NCBI RefSeq assembly: GCF_002847505.1
Contig: NZ_MXAV01000010.1
Span: forward strand, 1-55,660
Reading direction: 5' to 3'
Source: Acidithiobacillus marinus
GTDB lineage: Bacteria; Pseudomonadota; Gammaproteobacteria; Acidithiobacillales; Acidithiobacillaceae
Length of the DNA stretch: 55,660 nt
A program made the position numbers and the translations under genes. The notes under the pieces are model-generated. The model saw nothing but the letters and a program-made list of their open reading frames with translations. It made no database searches and was not told the DNA's origin. Shown one piece after another: positions 24,718 through 33,455 of the stretch. How positions within the stretch are numbered: the stretch's first letter is position 1; the number at the start of each line of letters is the position of its first letter.

Positions 24718-26190
24718 TTGGATCTCCACCATTTATCCCTGCGCCAACTCCGTGAGGGTCTTCATAACAAAGACTTCTCCGCCCTTGAACTGACCGAGAC
24801 GCTCTTGCAGCGTATTCGTGCCCTGAATCCGCAACTCAACGCATTTATTACGGTTACGGAAGCGGCGGCACTGGAATCTGCGACTCAAGCAGATGCCCGC
24901 CTGGCCAAAGGCGAAGCCGGTGCATTGTTGGGCTTGCCCATGGCCCACAAGGATATTTTTTGCACGGCCGATTTACCCACCACTTGCGGTTCCAAAATGC
25001 TGGAAAACTTTGTCGCTCCCTATAGTGCGACGGTTGTCGAGCGCTTGGCTGCGGCAGGGATGGTGATGCTGGGCAAGCTGAACATGGATGAATTTGCCAT
25101 GGGTTCTTCCAATGAAACCAGTTATTTCGGGCCGGTACGCAATCCCTGGAATGTGGATATGGTACCCGGAGGGTCTTCCGGTGGATCAGCGGCGGCGGTA
25201 GCGGCGGGATTGGTGCCGGTGGCAACGGGTACGGACACAGGTGGTTCCATTCGTCAACCTGCCGCCTTGTGTGGCATTACCGGAATCAAGCCGACTTACG
25301 GGCGGGTATCGCGCTATGGCATGATTGCCTTTGCCTCCAGTCTGGATCAGGGCGGACCGATGGCCCGTTCTGCGGAGGATTGTGCTTTACTGCTGGATGC
25401 CATGGCCGCCCATGATCCTCGGGATTCCACCAGTCATCCTGCGGCTGCCAGTGATTTCTTGCGCGGTCTGGACCGCCCTCTGCAGGGTTTGCGGGTGGGC
25501 GTTCCAGAGGAGTTTTTTGGTGAGGGGCTGGATCCAGAAGTGGCTGCTGCTGTGCAGTCGGGTATTGACCAGTTGGCGAAACAAGGGGCATCCATCCAGT
25601 CCATTCGCCTGCCCAATAATCCTCATGCCGTGAGCACCTACTATGTGTTGGCGCCGGCCGAAGCTTCCAGCAACTTGTCGCGTTTTGACGGAGTCCGCTA
25701 CACCCATCGCAGTCAGGCTGTGGAAAATCTGGATGACTTGTACCGCAAGAGTCGCTACGAGGGCTTTGGCGCGGAAGTCCGTCGCCGTATTCTGGTGGGA
25801 ACCTATGTGCTTTCCGCCGGCTATTACGACGCCTATTATCTCAAGGCCCAGCAGGTACGCAGTCTGATACGCGAAGATTTCCGCCGGGCTTTTGCCGAAG
25901 TGGATGTGATTGTTGGTCCGACTACCCCGAGCCCAGCGTTTGGCCTTGGGGCAAAAAACGCTGATCCTATCTCCATGTATCTAGCCGATATTTATACTAT
26001 AGCGGTCAATCTGGCAGGGATTCCGGCGCTCAGTCTGCCTTGTGGATTCACCCGGTCGGGGCTGCCTATCGGCATGCAATTGATGGGGGATTATTTTGCG
26101 GATGATCTGCTGCTCAATGTGGCGCATCGCTACCAGCAGGAAACCGACTGGCATCTGGCGCGACCGACCTTGCAGGCGGGGGAGGCATGA
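24718..26190 (+). CDS. gatA: Asp/Glu-tRNA(Asn/Gln) amidotransferase subunit A
   Basis: A 490-residue amidase that releases ammonia from glutamine for transamidation of misacylated Glu-tRNA(Gln) or Asp-tRNA(Asn). The Ser-cisSer-Lys triad is visible: Lys in [10 protein letters not shown], and the serines in [19 protein letters not shown] and [12 protein letters not shown]. The start is TTG at 24718, seven bases after GGAG; the product [14 protein letters not shown] matches the family N-terminus. It overlaps gatB by ATGA. Confidence 0.95.
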   Translation: MDLHHLSLRQLREGLHNKDFSALELTETLLQRIRALNPQLNAFITVTEAAALESATQADARLAKGEAGALLGLPMAHKDIFCTADLPTTCGSKMLENFVAPYSATVVERLAAAGMVMLGKLNMDEFAMGSSNETSYFGPVRNPWNVDMVPGGSSGGSAAAVAAGLVPVATGTDTGGSIRQPAALCGITGIKPTYGRVSRYGMIAFASSLDQGGPMARSAEDCALLLDAMAAHDPRDSTSHPAAASDFLRGLDRPLQGLRVGVPEEFFGEGLDPEVAAAVQSGIDQLAKQGASIQSIRLPNNPHAVSTYYVLAPAEASSNLSRFDGVRYTHRSQAVENLDDLYRKSRYEGFGAEVRRRILVGTYVLSAGYYDAYYLKAQQVRSLIREDFRRAFAEVDVIVGPTTPSPAFGLGAKNADPISMYLADIYTIAVNLAGIPALSLPCGFTRSGLPIGMQLMGDYFADDLLLNVAHRYQQETDWHLARPTLQAGEA

Positions 26191-27626
26191 GTATGGATTG
26201 GGAAGTGGTGATTGGTCTTGAAGTCCATGCCCAACTGAATACAGCCACCAAAATTTTCTGTGGATGTTCTACAGCTTTTGGCGCGGAGCCCAACAGTCAT
26301 ACTTGTCCGGTTTGTCTGGCGATGCCGGGTGCTCTGCCGGTTTTGAATGCGGCGGCGGTGGACAAGGCGATTGCCCTGGGGTTGGCTATTGGGGCACAGC
26401 TCAACCGGAAAAGCATATTTGCCCGCAAAAATTATTTTTACCCCGATTTGCCCAAGGGTTATCAGATCAGTCAGTACGAGCTGCCGGTGGTCGGGCAGGG
26501 ACAGTTGATGGTGCAGATGGCCGATGGCACGGAAAAGGTCATCGGGGTGACCCGAGCCCATCTCGAAGAAGATGCCGGTAAATCCTTGCATGAAGCTTTT
26601 GTCGGTCAGTCGGGCATTGATCTGAATCGCGCCGGTACGCCTTTGCTGGAAATTGTCTCCGAGCCTGATATGCGTTCTTCGGCGGAAGCAGTGGCTTATC
26701 TGAAAAAGCTGCATGCCCTGGTGCGCTATCTGGAAATTTGTGACGGAAACATGCAGGAAGGCTCCTTTCGCTGCGATGCCAATGTTTCCTTGCGCCGTCC
26801 CGGCGCGCCTTTTGGGACCCGGGCGGAAATCAAAAATCTGAATTCTTTCCGCTTTCTGGAAAAAGCCATTGAATACGAAATCCTGCGGCAGAAGGATATT
26901 CTCGAAAGTGGTGGCAGTATTGTCCAGGAAACCCGCTTGTATGATGCCAACCGCGATGAAACCCGGTCCATGCGCAGCAAGGAAGAAGCCAACGATTACC
27001 GTTACTTTCCTGATCCTGATTTGTTGCCGCTGGTGCTGGATGAGGCACGCATTGAAAAGGTGCGGCAGGGTTTGCCGGAATTACCTGATGCCAAGCGTGC
27101 GCGTTTCATGGATCAGTATCAATTGTCTGCCTATGACGCTGGAGTGCTGACGGCCAGTCGTGATCTTGCTGACTACTTCGAAGTGGTGGCGGATGGTGTG
27201 GAAGGTAAACTGGCCGCGAACTGGGTCATGGGTGATTTGCTGGGTGCCCTGAACAAGGCGGGTATCGAGATTCAGGAATGTCCTGTGCCTGCCGATAAAC
27301 TGCGCTTGCTGGTGCAGCGGATTGAAGACAAAACCATTTCCGGGAAAATTGCCAAGGATATTTTCGAGGAAATTTTCCATCAGGGTGGTGAAGTGGATGC
27401 CATCATCGATAGCCGTGGGTTACGCCAGATTACCGACGTAACCGCTATTGCGGTGATGGTGGACGCCATTATTTCTGCCAATCCCCAACAGGTAGCGGGT
27501 TACCGGGCCGGAAAAGATAAATTGTTGGGCTTTTTTGTAGGGCAGGTGATGAAAGCCAGCCAGGGCAAGGCCAATCCAGACCAGGTCAATGCCTTGTTGC
27601 TGGAGCGTCTTCAGAAACCGGATTGA
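26187..27626 (+). CDS. gatB: Asp/Glu-tRNA(Asn/Gln) amidotransferase subunit B
   Basis: A 479-residue subunit that binds the misacylated tRNA and activates the acyl group. N-terminal [20 protein letters not shown] and the zinc-type cysteines (FCGC and CPVC) are in place, as are [16 protein letters not shown], the [17 protein letters not shown] block and the C-terminal YqeY-like helical domain (VNALLLERL). It is the last gene of the plus-strand run and ends 30 bp before a strong terminator. Confidence 0.96.
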   Translation: MSMDWEVVIGLEVHAQLNTATKIFCGCSTAFGAEPNSHTCPVCLAMPGALPVLNAAAVDKAIALGLAIGAQLNRKSIFARKNYFYPDLPKGYQISQYELPVVGQGQLMVQMADGTEKVIGVTRAHLEEDAGKSLHEAFVGQSGIDLNRAGTPLLEIVSEPDMRSSAEAVAYLKKLHALVRYLEICDGNMQEGSFRCDANVSLRRPGAPFGTRAEIKNLNSFRFLEKAIEYEILRQKDILESGGSIVQETRLYDANRDETRSMRSKEEANDYRYFPDPDLLPLVLDEARIEKVRQGLPELPDAKRARFMDQYQLSAYDAGVLTASRDLADYFEVVADGVEGKLAANWVMGDLLGALNKAGIEIQECPVPADKLRLLVQRIEDKTISGKIAKDIFEEIFHQGGEVDAIIDSRGLRQITDVTAIAVMVDAIISANPQQVAGYRAGKDKLLGFFVGQVMKASQGKANPDQVNALLLERLQKPD

Positions 27627-27655
27627 GCTGTTGTCAGGAGATATCCGCTCAAGCA

Positions 27656-27684
27656 AAAAGGGCGCCTGCAACAGGCGCCCTTTT
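27656..27684. terminator. Bidirectional intrinsic terminator between gatB and the SCP2-like gene
   Basis: AAAAGGGCGCCTG (27656-27668) and CAGGCGCCCTTTT (27672-27684) form a perfect stem with loop CAA. The flanking A and T tracts make it work on both strands, ending gatB (plus) and the convergent SCP2-like gene (minus). Confidence 0.9.
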
Positions 27685-27705
27685 CAGTATCTTGAATCAG
27701 TGTGT

Positions 27706-28257
27706 TCAGGAAGCCGGAACCGTAGCTGGCACTTCCTTGACCAGTTTCAGGAATTCAGAAAAAGGTCCCATGTTTTCCATGGCTTCCATTTTCGGACCCT
27801 TGAAGTTGAGACGACCAAACATCATGGCCATCATGGGTGAACCCATGTGATGCCAGTCGTGGGTAGTAGCCCACATTTTGTAATCATAGTTGTAGTTCAG
27901 GTCTGTCACCTTGACGGCTCCGCCATAAATACATTCGGCCTTGCCTTCCTTGGCAGCGATTTCGAGCTGAATGGGAGGGGTGCTTTTCATGCTGGAATCG
28001 GAAACTTCCATGACTTTATAACCCTTGCCACCGTTGTTCTTGACCCAGGATCCGGCCAGCTTTTCTGTCAATGTCGGATTGTTGTTCCAGGCGGTACAAA
28101 GTTCCTTAGCCCAGGCCGGGGACATGAAAGCTGGGGTTGTTGTCGCGCTTGCAGCGCTACTCTCTGTCGCAGCGGTGTTGGAATCTGCAGCCATTGCCAT
28201 TGTTGAACCTGCGAGACCCAGTCCCAGAATAGCCACCATCGTCATTTTTTTAAACAT
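27706..28257 (-). CDS. Secreted SCP2-like lipid/sterol-binding protein
   Basis: A 183-residue protein with a signal peptide (MFKKMTMVAILGLGLAGSTM, cleavage after AMA near residue 23) and an Ala/Ser/Thr-rich linker. The mature part resembles the SCP2 sterol-carrier fold: a middle strand region with GKAECIYGGAVKVTD and the typical end SPMMAMMFGRLNFKGPKMEA before EFLKLVKEVP. Most SCP2 proteins are cytosolic, so a periplasmic one converging on a hopanoid operon suggests a hopanoid carrier; this is inference. ATG 28257 has a very strong Shine-Dalgarno (GGAGGAGAGG). Two cysteines (in KELCTAW and AECIYGG) could form a disulfide. An MlaC- or DUF-type lipid binder is the alternative. Confidence 0.65.
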   Translation of the reverse strand: MFKKMTMVAILGLGLAGSTMAMAADSNTAATESSAASATTTPAFMSPAWAKELCTAWNNNPTLTEKLAGSWVKNNGGKGYKVMEVSDSSMKSTPPIQLEIAAKEGKAECIYGGAVKVTDLNYNYDYKMWATTHDWHHMGSPMMAMMFGRLNFKGPKMEAMENMGPFSEFLKLVKEVPATVPAS

Positions 28258-28310
28258 CGACCTCTCCTCCGCCATATGATTGCAGCGCTCCCAGTGAGCG
28301 TTTCTGGAGT

Positions 28311-28330
28311 ATAGACCGATTTTAGTCTAT
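28311..28330. promoter_or_regulatory. Inverted repeat overlapping the -10 of the SCP2-like gene
   Basis: ATAGAC (28311-28316) and GTCTAT (28325-28330) flank CGATTTTA. On the minus strand the left half completes TATACT, a good -10 about 53 bp upstream of the SCP2-like start. An operator over the promoter is the natural reading. No regulator can be named. Confidence 0.35.
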
Positions 28331-28427
28331 GGGAACCAAGGTATTTTTAATTTGGTGATAAACAAGTAGAAATTCAGTATATAAGGAATTTTTATTTTTA
28401 GCCGTTTCTGCACTGTCATTTCTGCCA

Positions 28428-28456
28428 TTCACATTTTTACAGGCTTTGGGTACACT
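28428..28456 (+). promoter_or_regulatory. Sigma-70-type promoter of tRNA-Ser
   Basis: TTCACA (28428-28433), exactly 17 bp, TACACT (28451-28456), then 10 bp to the mature tRNA 5' end. Spacing and place suit a tRNA promoter. Confidence 0.5.
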
Positions 28457-28466
28457 CCACTGGCAC

Positions 28467-28556
28467 GGAGGTGTGGCAGAGCGGTTGAATGCACCGGTCT
28501 TGAAAACCGGCAGGGGTTTACGCCCCTCGTGAGTTCGAATCTCACCGCCTCCGCCA
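28467..28556 (+). tRNA. tRNA-Ser (anticodon TGA)
   Basis: The acceptor stem GGAGGTG pairs with CACCGCCTCC-type 3' sequence, the anticodon loop CTTGAAA gives TGA, a long variable arm (CAGGGGTTTACGCCCCTC) marks a class II tRNA, and the T-arm is GTGAGTTCGAATCTCAC. Discriminator G and CCA (28554-28556) are encoded. At 90 nt the length is typical for tRNA-Ser. Confidence 0.95.
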
Positions 28557-28610
28557 ATAAATGAAAGTAACTGTTTGATATATAATATTGGTCTCGAGAT
28601 TGCCATAGCA

Positions 28611-28651
28611 AACCGCACCTGGTGTTGATTTATCGCCAGGGAGATGCGGTT
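28611..28651. repeat. Long imperfect inverted repeat after tRNA-Ser
   Basis: AACCGCACCTGG (28611-28622) faces CCAGGGAGATGCGGTT (28636-28651): the outer seven and inner five base pairs match, with four unpaired bases in the right arm. No T-tract follows on either strand. It lies between tRNA-Ser and the convergent HxlR gene and may be a weak terminator or a small structured RNA. Confidence 0.4.
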
Positions 28652-28687
28652 CTCATGCTGAACTCGAACGGTCCGTCAACCTGAGCC

Positions 28688-29032
28688 TCAGCTATCGTTT
28701 TGAGGGGCATCCTCGGCAGCCCATTGGCGGGCCAGGGCATCGAGGCCATCCAGAACGCTGCCCAATTGCCGGCCTCTTTCCGTGAGACCGTAACTCACTT
28801 CGGGCGGAACCGTCGGACGATAATCCCGGTAGAGGATACCGGCGTCTTCCAGCAAGCGCAGGCGCTGGGTCAGCACCCGTGCCGAAATCTGTCCCAACTG
28901 ACGTTGCAAGGCGCCGAAACGTAGAGCCCCTTGCGTTCGTAACACCCAAAGGATCTGCGTTGTCCAGGGGCCCATAATCAGGCGTAGCAGGGCATCCATG
29001 GGGCATGGATTTTCTTCTCGGGTTTTTCTCAT
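28688..29032 (-). CDS. HxlR-family transcriptional regulator
   Basis: A 114-residue winged-helix DNA-binding protein. The family pattern is clear: NPCPMDALLRLIMGPWTTQILWVL, then LRFGALQRQLGQISARVLTQRL, and the wing LLEDAGILYRDYRPTVPPEVSYGLTERGR split over the recognition region. Cys10 is at the place of the redox-sensing cysteine of YodB/HypR-type members. It is divergent from pirin and wrbA genes, so it probably represses them and responds to quinones or other electrophiles; that response is inference from known HxlR-quinone reductase pairs. Confidence 0.88.
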   Translation of the reverse strand: MRKTREENPCPMDALLRLIMGPWTTQILWVLRTQGALRFGALQRQLGQISARVLTQRLRLLEDAGILYRDYRPTVPPEVSYGLTERGRQLGSVLDGLDALARQWAAEDAPQNDS

Positions 29033-29125
29033 GGTTACTAATCAGTACCTACTTTTATTAAACAAGCAAAGCCCATATTATAAGAAAAACAGGGGGCAAT
29101 CCATACCAGCCCCAAGGAGCTAAGC
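29033..29125. promoter_or_regulatory. Divergent promoter region between HxlR and pirin genes
   Basis: This 93-bp AT-rich stretch holds AATCAGTACCTACTTTTA (29039-29056), similar in style to HxlR-family operators (GTAC-T-ACTT half-sites), and TATAAG near 29080 as a -10 candidate for pirin. An AAGGAG Shine-Dalgarno precedes the pirin ATG. The operator assignment is tentative. Confidence 0.3.
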
Positions 29126-29965
29126 ATGAAAGAAAATTCTCTGCGTGCCATCGAACGTATTGTTCACGGCCGCCCTACCAGTGACGGTGCAGGCGTTCGG
29201 TTGATTCGCCTTTTTGATCGGGATTTGCAACGCCGCCTCGATCCCTTTCTGATGCTGGATTTTTTTGGCAGCGAAACGCCCGACGATTACATCGCCGGCT
29301 TTCCCGACCATCCGCACCGGGGTTTCGAGACCATTACCTATATGCTGGAGGGTCGCATGCGTCATCGCGACAGCGCCGGCCATGAAGGCCTTCTGGAAAC
29401 AGGCGGAGTGCAATGGATGACCACCGGACGCGGGGTTATCCATTCCGAGATACCGGAACAGCAGGAAGGGCGGATGGCCGGTTTTCAGCTCTGGCTGAAT
29501 CTGCCCGCAGCCGACAAGCTCTGTGAACCCTGGTATCAGGACTTCACGGCGGCAGAATTGCCTCACTTTACTTTGAGCAACGGCATCACCGGCATTGTCA
29601 TTGCCGGAGACAGTCAAGGCGTTATCGGTGCGGTGCAACGACCCATCACCGAGCCTCTGATCCTGGATTTGCACTTGCCTGCCGGGGCACGCTTCGAGCA
29701 GGAAATCCCCGCCGATCGCCATGCCTTTCTGGTTCCTTATACCGGCCAGATTCAGGTCTTGGGAAAAAGCCTTTCGGCAGTGCAGCTGGGTATTCTTGGG
29801 CCAGGTGAAGCCGTCGCGCTGGAAAGCACCGAAGCCAGCCGGGTATTTCTGGTAGCCGGCAAGGCGCTGGACGAACCTATCGTCCAGCACGGGCCTTTCG
29901 TGATGAACGACGAGCAGGGTATCCGGACGGCTCTGGAAGATTTTCGTGCAGGCCGTCTGGCCTGA
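29126..29965 (+). CDS. Pirin family protein (bicupin)
   Basis: A 279-residue cytosolic bicupin. The N-terminal cupin has the metal-binding pattern FPDHPHRGFETITYMLEG and later HRDSAGHEG, then QWMTTGRGVIHSEIPE, all typical of pirin and YhhW. Some bacterial pirins act as quercetinase-like dioxygenases, others as regulators. Context (HxlR regulator, WrbA) suggests quinone or electrophile stress. It is 27 bp upstream of wrbA with a good Shine-Dalgarno between. Confidence 0.92.
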   Translation: MKENSLRAIERIVHGRPTSDGAGVRLIRLFDRDLQRRLDPFLMLDFFGSETPDDYIAGFPDHPHRGFETITYMLEGRMRHRDSAGHEGLLETGGVQWMTTGRGVIHSEIPEQQEGRMAGFQLWLNLPAADKLCEPWYQDFTAAELPHFTLSNGITGIVIAGDSQGVIGAVQRPITEPLILDLHLPAGARFEQEIPADRHAFLVPYTGQIQVLGKSLSAVQLGILGPGEAVALESTEASRVFLVAGKALDEPIVQHGPFVMNDEQGIRTALEDFRAGRLA

Positions 29966-29992
29966 GTCTTTTCCATTCACAAGGAGTCGAAT

Positions 29993-30598
29993 ATGAGCAA
30001 GATTTTGGTGCTGTATCATAGTCTTTGGGGGCATGTGGAAAGCCTGGCCGAGGCTGAGGCCGAAGGGGCCCGATCCGTAGCCGGTGTAGAGGTGATCGTT
30101 AAACGGATTCCGGAATCCCTGGAAGCAGAGAAACAGGCCGCCATGCACGTCAAGGCCCAGTTGGCGCCCGAAGCCCATCCCCACGAGCTGGGGGACTACG
30201 ATGCCATACTGTTTGGCACGCCTACCCGTTTTGGCAACATGAGCGGGCAGATGCGTAATTTTCTCGACCGCACCGGCGAGCTTTGGCAAAAGGGCGCTCT
30301 GGTGGGCAAAGTGGGCAGCGTTTTCGTCAGCACCGCCACCCAGCATGGCGGGCAGGAGAGTACTATCCTGAGCTTCCATCCCTTCCTGTTCCATCAGGGG
30401 ATGGTGGTCGTGGGCGTTCCGTACAGTTGCCCGGAACTCAGCAACATGGACGAAATCACCGGGGGCACGCCCTATGGTGCCAGCACCTTGGCCAAGGCCG
30501 ATGGGAGCCGGCAACCCTCGGCCAATGAGCTGGCCATCGCCCGCTTCCAGGGCCAGCATGTGGCGGAGATTACCCGCAAACTCCATCCTGGGAACTAA
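29993..30598 (+). CDS. wrbA: NAD(P)H:quinone oxidoreductase WrbA
   Basis: A 201-residue flavodoxin-like FMN enzyme for two-electron reduction of quinones, avoiding semiquinone radicals. Visible: [20 protein letters not shown] (phosphate loop region), [40 protein letters not shown] and [13 protein letters not shown]. Length and order are those of WrbA. It is in an operon with the pirin gene. Confidence 0.95.
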   Translation: MSKILVLYHSLWGHVESLAEAEAEGARSVAGVEVIVKRIPESLEAEKQAAMHVKAQLAPEAHPHELGDYDAILFGTPTRFGNMSGQMRNFLDRTGELWQKGALVGKVGSVFVSTATQHGGQESTILSFHPFLFHQGMVVVGVPYSCPELSNMDEITGGTPYGASTLAKADGSRQPSANELAIARFQGQHVAEITRKLHPGN

Positions 30599-30618
30599 AG
30601 CCCCCATCAAGTACTGAC

Positions 30619-30658
30619 GGCAGCATCATCCATGGAGCACAATCAGAATGATGCTGCC
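30619..30658. repeat. Perfect 11-bp inverted repeat after wrbA
   Basis: GGCAGCATCAT (30619-30629) and ATGATGCTGCC (30648-30658) form a perfect stem with an 18-nt loop, 20 bp after the wrbA stop. No T-tract follows. It may be a weak terminator for wrbA. The remaining gap (30659-30864) shows no gene or motif I can support. Confidence 0.45.
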
Positions 30659-30864
30659 ATTCCAGAGCAGGTACTGCAAGCGGCCTGCATTTATGATGGC
30701 ACCTGATTTTTCCTCTGAAATTACAGTAATGTTTCAAGCTTTCAGCGGTAATTAGCCGTAGGCTGCCAAAACGCAAGGGCCGACTGTGGAATTCTTCTCG
30801 CTAACGGGTTATGGGGCTGACGACGGGTATGCTGGTACTTTGTGGAGGAATGCTGGACGGACTT

Positions 30865-31398
30865 TCAGTGCCTGTCACGTAAGGCTTTTTCTATGACCTG
30901 GCGCAGCTTCTCGGGCTTTTTGGACGAAGCATAGCGGCCGATGATCTTGCCCTTGCGGTCCAGCAGAAATTTAGTGAAATTCCAGCGAATTTTAGGGCCT
31001 AGCAGTCCCGGGCGGGATTTGCTCAGCCATTGATAAAGTGGATGAGCAAGTGGTCCATTGACGTCGATTTTTTCGAACAGTGGGAATTGCACATCAAAAC
31101 GCTGGGTACAAAATTGCAGAATGTCGGAGTTATCTGCTGGTTCCTGATGTCCGAACTGGTCGCAGGGAAAGGCCAGTACCGTAAATCCCCGGGACGCATA
31201 ATCACGGTATAAGTCATTCAATCCCGCATATTGGGGCGTAAAACCGCAGGCGCTGGCGGTGTTGACAATTAAAACCACTTGCCCCTGAAATTGAGAAAAG
31301 GGGATGATTTCGCCACTGATGCTCCGTCCTTGCATGGCATAAAATGGGCTCATTGTGGTGTTTTGCTCCAGATCGATAAATCCCGAATGATTGCTCAT
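30865..31398 (-). CDS. Glutathione peroxidase-like thiol peroxidase
   Basis: A 177-residue peroxidase of the GPx/BtuE family with a cysteine (Cys51) in place of selenocysteine: NTASACGFTPQYAGLNDLY. The other active-site residues are present: Gln in FPCDQFGHQEP, Trp and Asn in IRWNFTKFLLD. A second Cys in FPCDQF could be resolving. It has a 15-20-residue N-terminal extension. It overlaps the upstream PilZ gene by ATGA. Electron donor (thioredoxin or glutathione) is not known. Confidence 0.9.
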   Translation of the reverse strand: MSNHSGFIDLEQNTTMSPFYAMQGRSISGEIIPFSQFQGQVVLIVNTASACGFTPQYAGLNDLYRDYASRGFTVLAFPCDQFGHQEPADNSDILQFCTQRFDVQFPLFEKIDVNGPLAHPLYQWLSKSRPGLLGPKIRWNFTKFLLDRKGKIIGRYASSKKPEKLRQVIEKALRDRH

Positions 31399-32210
31399 TG
31401 AATGGCTTCTATACTGCCCTCCAAAAAATGCGCCAGACTTTGGGCATGTTCGGCATCAGTGAAAATGAAGGCAAAGCCCAGTAGGGCAAATCCTTTGCCG
31501 GGCACGCTGACACTGTCGGAATTTTCAGGATCCTGGGTGATGAGTGCCGAGCGCCGCAATTCCGCCAGGCCGCGCCAGCGGGTGTGGTCAGATTTGAGCA
31601 GGATGATATCTCCCTGTTCATGCAGGCGCAGGTCGAGGCTGCCGTCATCATAAGCGGCCATATGCATTCCCCCCAGAAATCCTCCATAACTGATATCCAT
31701 GACCTGTCCATAGATGGGTTCATTTTTTTGCGCATTGGTCCAGAAGGCCGTCATATTCACCGTCAGACCGAAGCGTTCATTTTTTCTGGCATTGCGGATC
31801 CATACTTGTTGGGGATAGTCAATATGCATGCCAGTGGCATCCAACAAGCGGATGGTAGAGAGAAAGCCCAGAGACTGGTCAGGCCCGTAATAGACGCAGA
31901 GCACTTTTTCGCCGATTTGACCGATCAGCATGCGAGATTCAGCGGCTTTGATCAGTATGGCGCTGGCTGTCATTTTGCCCAGCAGGATCTGATGGGTGAG
32001 GGCGCTTTGTTCGCGAAAAAGGGTCAGACGTTTTTTTTGCAGCCGTAAATCAATCAACAGCTCCGGTATTTCTTTGGCTTCTACCTGGATCCAGGATAGA
32101 AACAGTTCCTGGGCATGCTCGTAAAGTGGTTTTTTGATCATGGCCAACCCTTTTTTGTAGTGATCAGCATACCATGATTTGCAGGTTTGGGGATGCGTTA
32201 GTTCAGACAT
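31395..32210 (-). CDS. PilZ-domain protein, likely c-di-GMP receptor
   Basis: A 271-residue soluble protein. The N-terminal part (about 35-135) looks like a YcgR-type flagellar-brake-like beta domain; it is followed by a PilZ domain starting near 138 with the c-di-GMP-binding motifs RKNER (Arg142, Arg146) and DISYGG (Asp172, Ser174, Gly177). Such proteins couple c-di-GMP to motility, attachment or polysaccharide output. It is the first gene of a two-gene unit with the peroxidase and divergent from cyoA. What it controls is unknown; attachment to sulfur is a possibility, by inference only. Confidence 0.72.
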   Translation of the reverse strand: MSELTHPQTCKSWYADHYKKGLAMIKKPLYEHAQELFLSWIQVEAKEIPELLIDLRLQKKRLTLFREQSALTHQILLGKMTASAILIKAAESRMLIGQIGEKVLCVYYGPDQSLGFLSTIRLLDATGMHIDYPQQVWIRNARKNERFGLTVNMTAFWTNAQKNEPIYGQVMDISYGGFLGGMHMAAYDDGSLDLRLHEQGDIILLKSDHTRWRGLAELRRSALITQDPENSDSVSVPGKGFALLGFAFIFTDAEHAQSLAHFLEGSIEAIQ

Positions 32211-32457
32211 TAATAATATAACTAATCAATAATATTAAATTTATCCATCTTTTATAAATCATAGAGCCTCATAGATTTTTTATTGTTGTTCTACAGTAGA
32301 TAGTAATGTATATATCGCATAACACTATCCAATATAAAAGAGATGGTGTCGGAAGTATCGGATAATGATTTGCACAATCCGTTGATAATAATAATTTTTA
32401 TGGAATATCAATTCATTATCGTCTGCTAATAAATGCCTCATTGAAGGAGAGGTGCAT
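32211..32457. promoter_or_regulatory. AT-rich divergent intergenic region (PilZ gene / cyoA)
   Basis: The 247-bp gap is markedly AT-rich. For cyoA, TTGCAC (32370-32375) with TAATTT at 32392-32397 (16-bp spacer) is the best promoter candidate; AAGGAG (32444-32449) is the cyoA Shine-Dalgarno. No perfect palindrome is seen. Regulation cannot be assigned. Confidence 0.35.
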
Positions 32458-33426
32458 ATGTTGCATAAAATGAAATACATCCGCTGGCGGTACTGGATGT
32501 TTGCTCCCTTGCTACTGTTATTGAATGGCTGCGCAAAACATTCAGCCTGGTGGATTTTTGATCCCAAGGGTATTGGTGCCCATGCGAGCTTCATCTACAT
32601 GATGGTTGACGTGGGAGTCATGCTCAGCATCGTTGGTATTACGGCAATTTTGATTGTCTGGTTCATGTGGAGGTATCAGAAAGGAAAAAATCGGGGTGCC
32701 TATGATGGCAAATGGGAGCATTCCAACAAGCTGGAGTTGGCTTTCTGGGGTATTCCCATTGTGGCTGTGGCTTTCTTGTCGTGGGCGGTGGCCGTGCATG
32801 GCAGCTTTGCGGTCAATCCCTACAATCCTACGGTCATTACCAAGCATATGAAATCCAAAGGTGATCCCATTGATATTGATGTGATTGCTACGGATTGGCA
32901 GTGGTTATTCATCTATCCCCAGTTTCATAACATGGCGATAGCGAATGAGCTGGTGGTGCCTGCGCATACGCCGGTATTTTTCAAGCTGACGTCTACGGCA
33001 GTGACAACTGATTTTTTTGTACCGCAACTGGTGGGCATGATTGATGTCATGCCGGGCATGCGTACCAAGGATGCGTTGGAAAGCGATCATCTTGGCACCT
33101 ATCAGGGAATCGCCGCCGATTATTGTGGGGCGGGTATGTCCTGGATGCTTTTCAAAACCCATGTGGTCAGCATGGCGGACTTCCAGAAATGGGCCAAAGG
33201 CGTCGAAAGTAGCCCTCATACCATGGATTACGCGCAATTTAATCGTTTTGCGAAGCCCTATATTAATGTTCATAACAAAACCCCGGTTTATGGGCATGTG
33301 GAAAAAGGTCTGTTTAATCATCTGCTACTGGAAGTCATGAATGGTAAGAAGTGGCCGCTACCCATGTTTATGACAGAAAACATGTTCCACTACTTAAAGT
33401 TGCAGGCAGCTGAACATCGCGCCTGA
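32458..33426 (+). CDS. cyoA: Cytochrome bo3-type quinol oxidase subunit II
   Basis: A 322-residue membrane-anchored lipoprotein subunit. Lipobox LLLLLNGC puts the acylated Cys at residue 25 of the ATG 32458 form. Two transmembrane helices follow (about 45-67 and 90-112), then a periplasmic cupredoxin domain with DWQWLFIYP and TTDFFVPQLVGMIDVMPGM. The CuA ligand set of cytochrome c oxidases (CxxxC) is absent, as expected for a quinol oxidase. ATG 32458 is preferred over GTG 32452 by Shine-Dalgarno spacing. First gene of the cyo operon. Confidence 0.92.
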   Translation: MLHKMKYIRWRYWMFAPLLLLLNGCAKHSAWWIFDPKGIGAHASFIYMMVDVGVMLSIVGITAILIVWFMWRYQKGKNRGAYDGKWEHSNKLELAFWGIPIVAVAFLSWAVAVHGSFAVNPYNPTVITKHMKSKGDPIDIDVIATDWQWLFIYPQFHNMAIANELVVPAHTPVFFKLTSTAVTTDFFVPQLVGMIDVMPGMRTKDALESDHLGTYQGIAADYCGAGMSWMLFKTHVVSMADFQKWAKGVESSPHTMDYAQFNRFAKPYINVHNKTPVYGHVEKGLFNHLLLEVMNGKKWPLPMFMTENMFHYLKLQAAEHRA

Positions 33427-33455
33427 AATAAACTGAGCTGCAATGGAGAACTGCT

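Noticed and set aside
29120-30610. A 496-codon open frame on the minus strand
   Set aside because: It lies antisense to pirin and wrbA, both of which match known families end to end; its translation is low-complexity and matches nothing recognisable.
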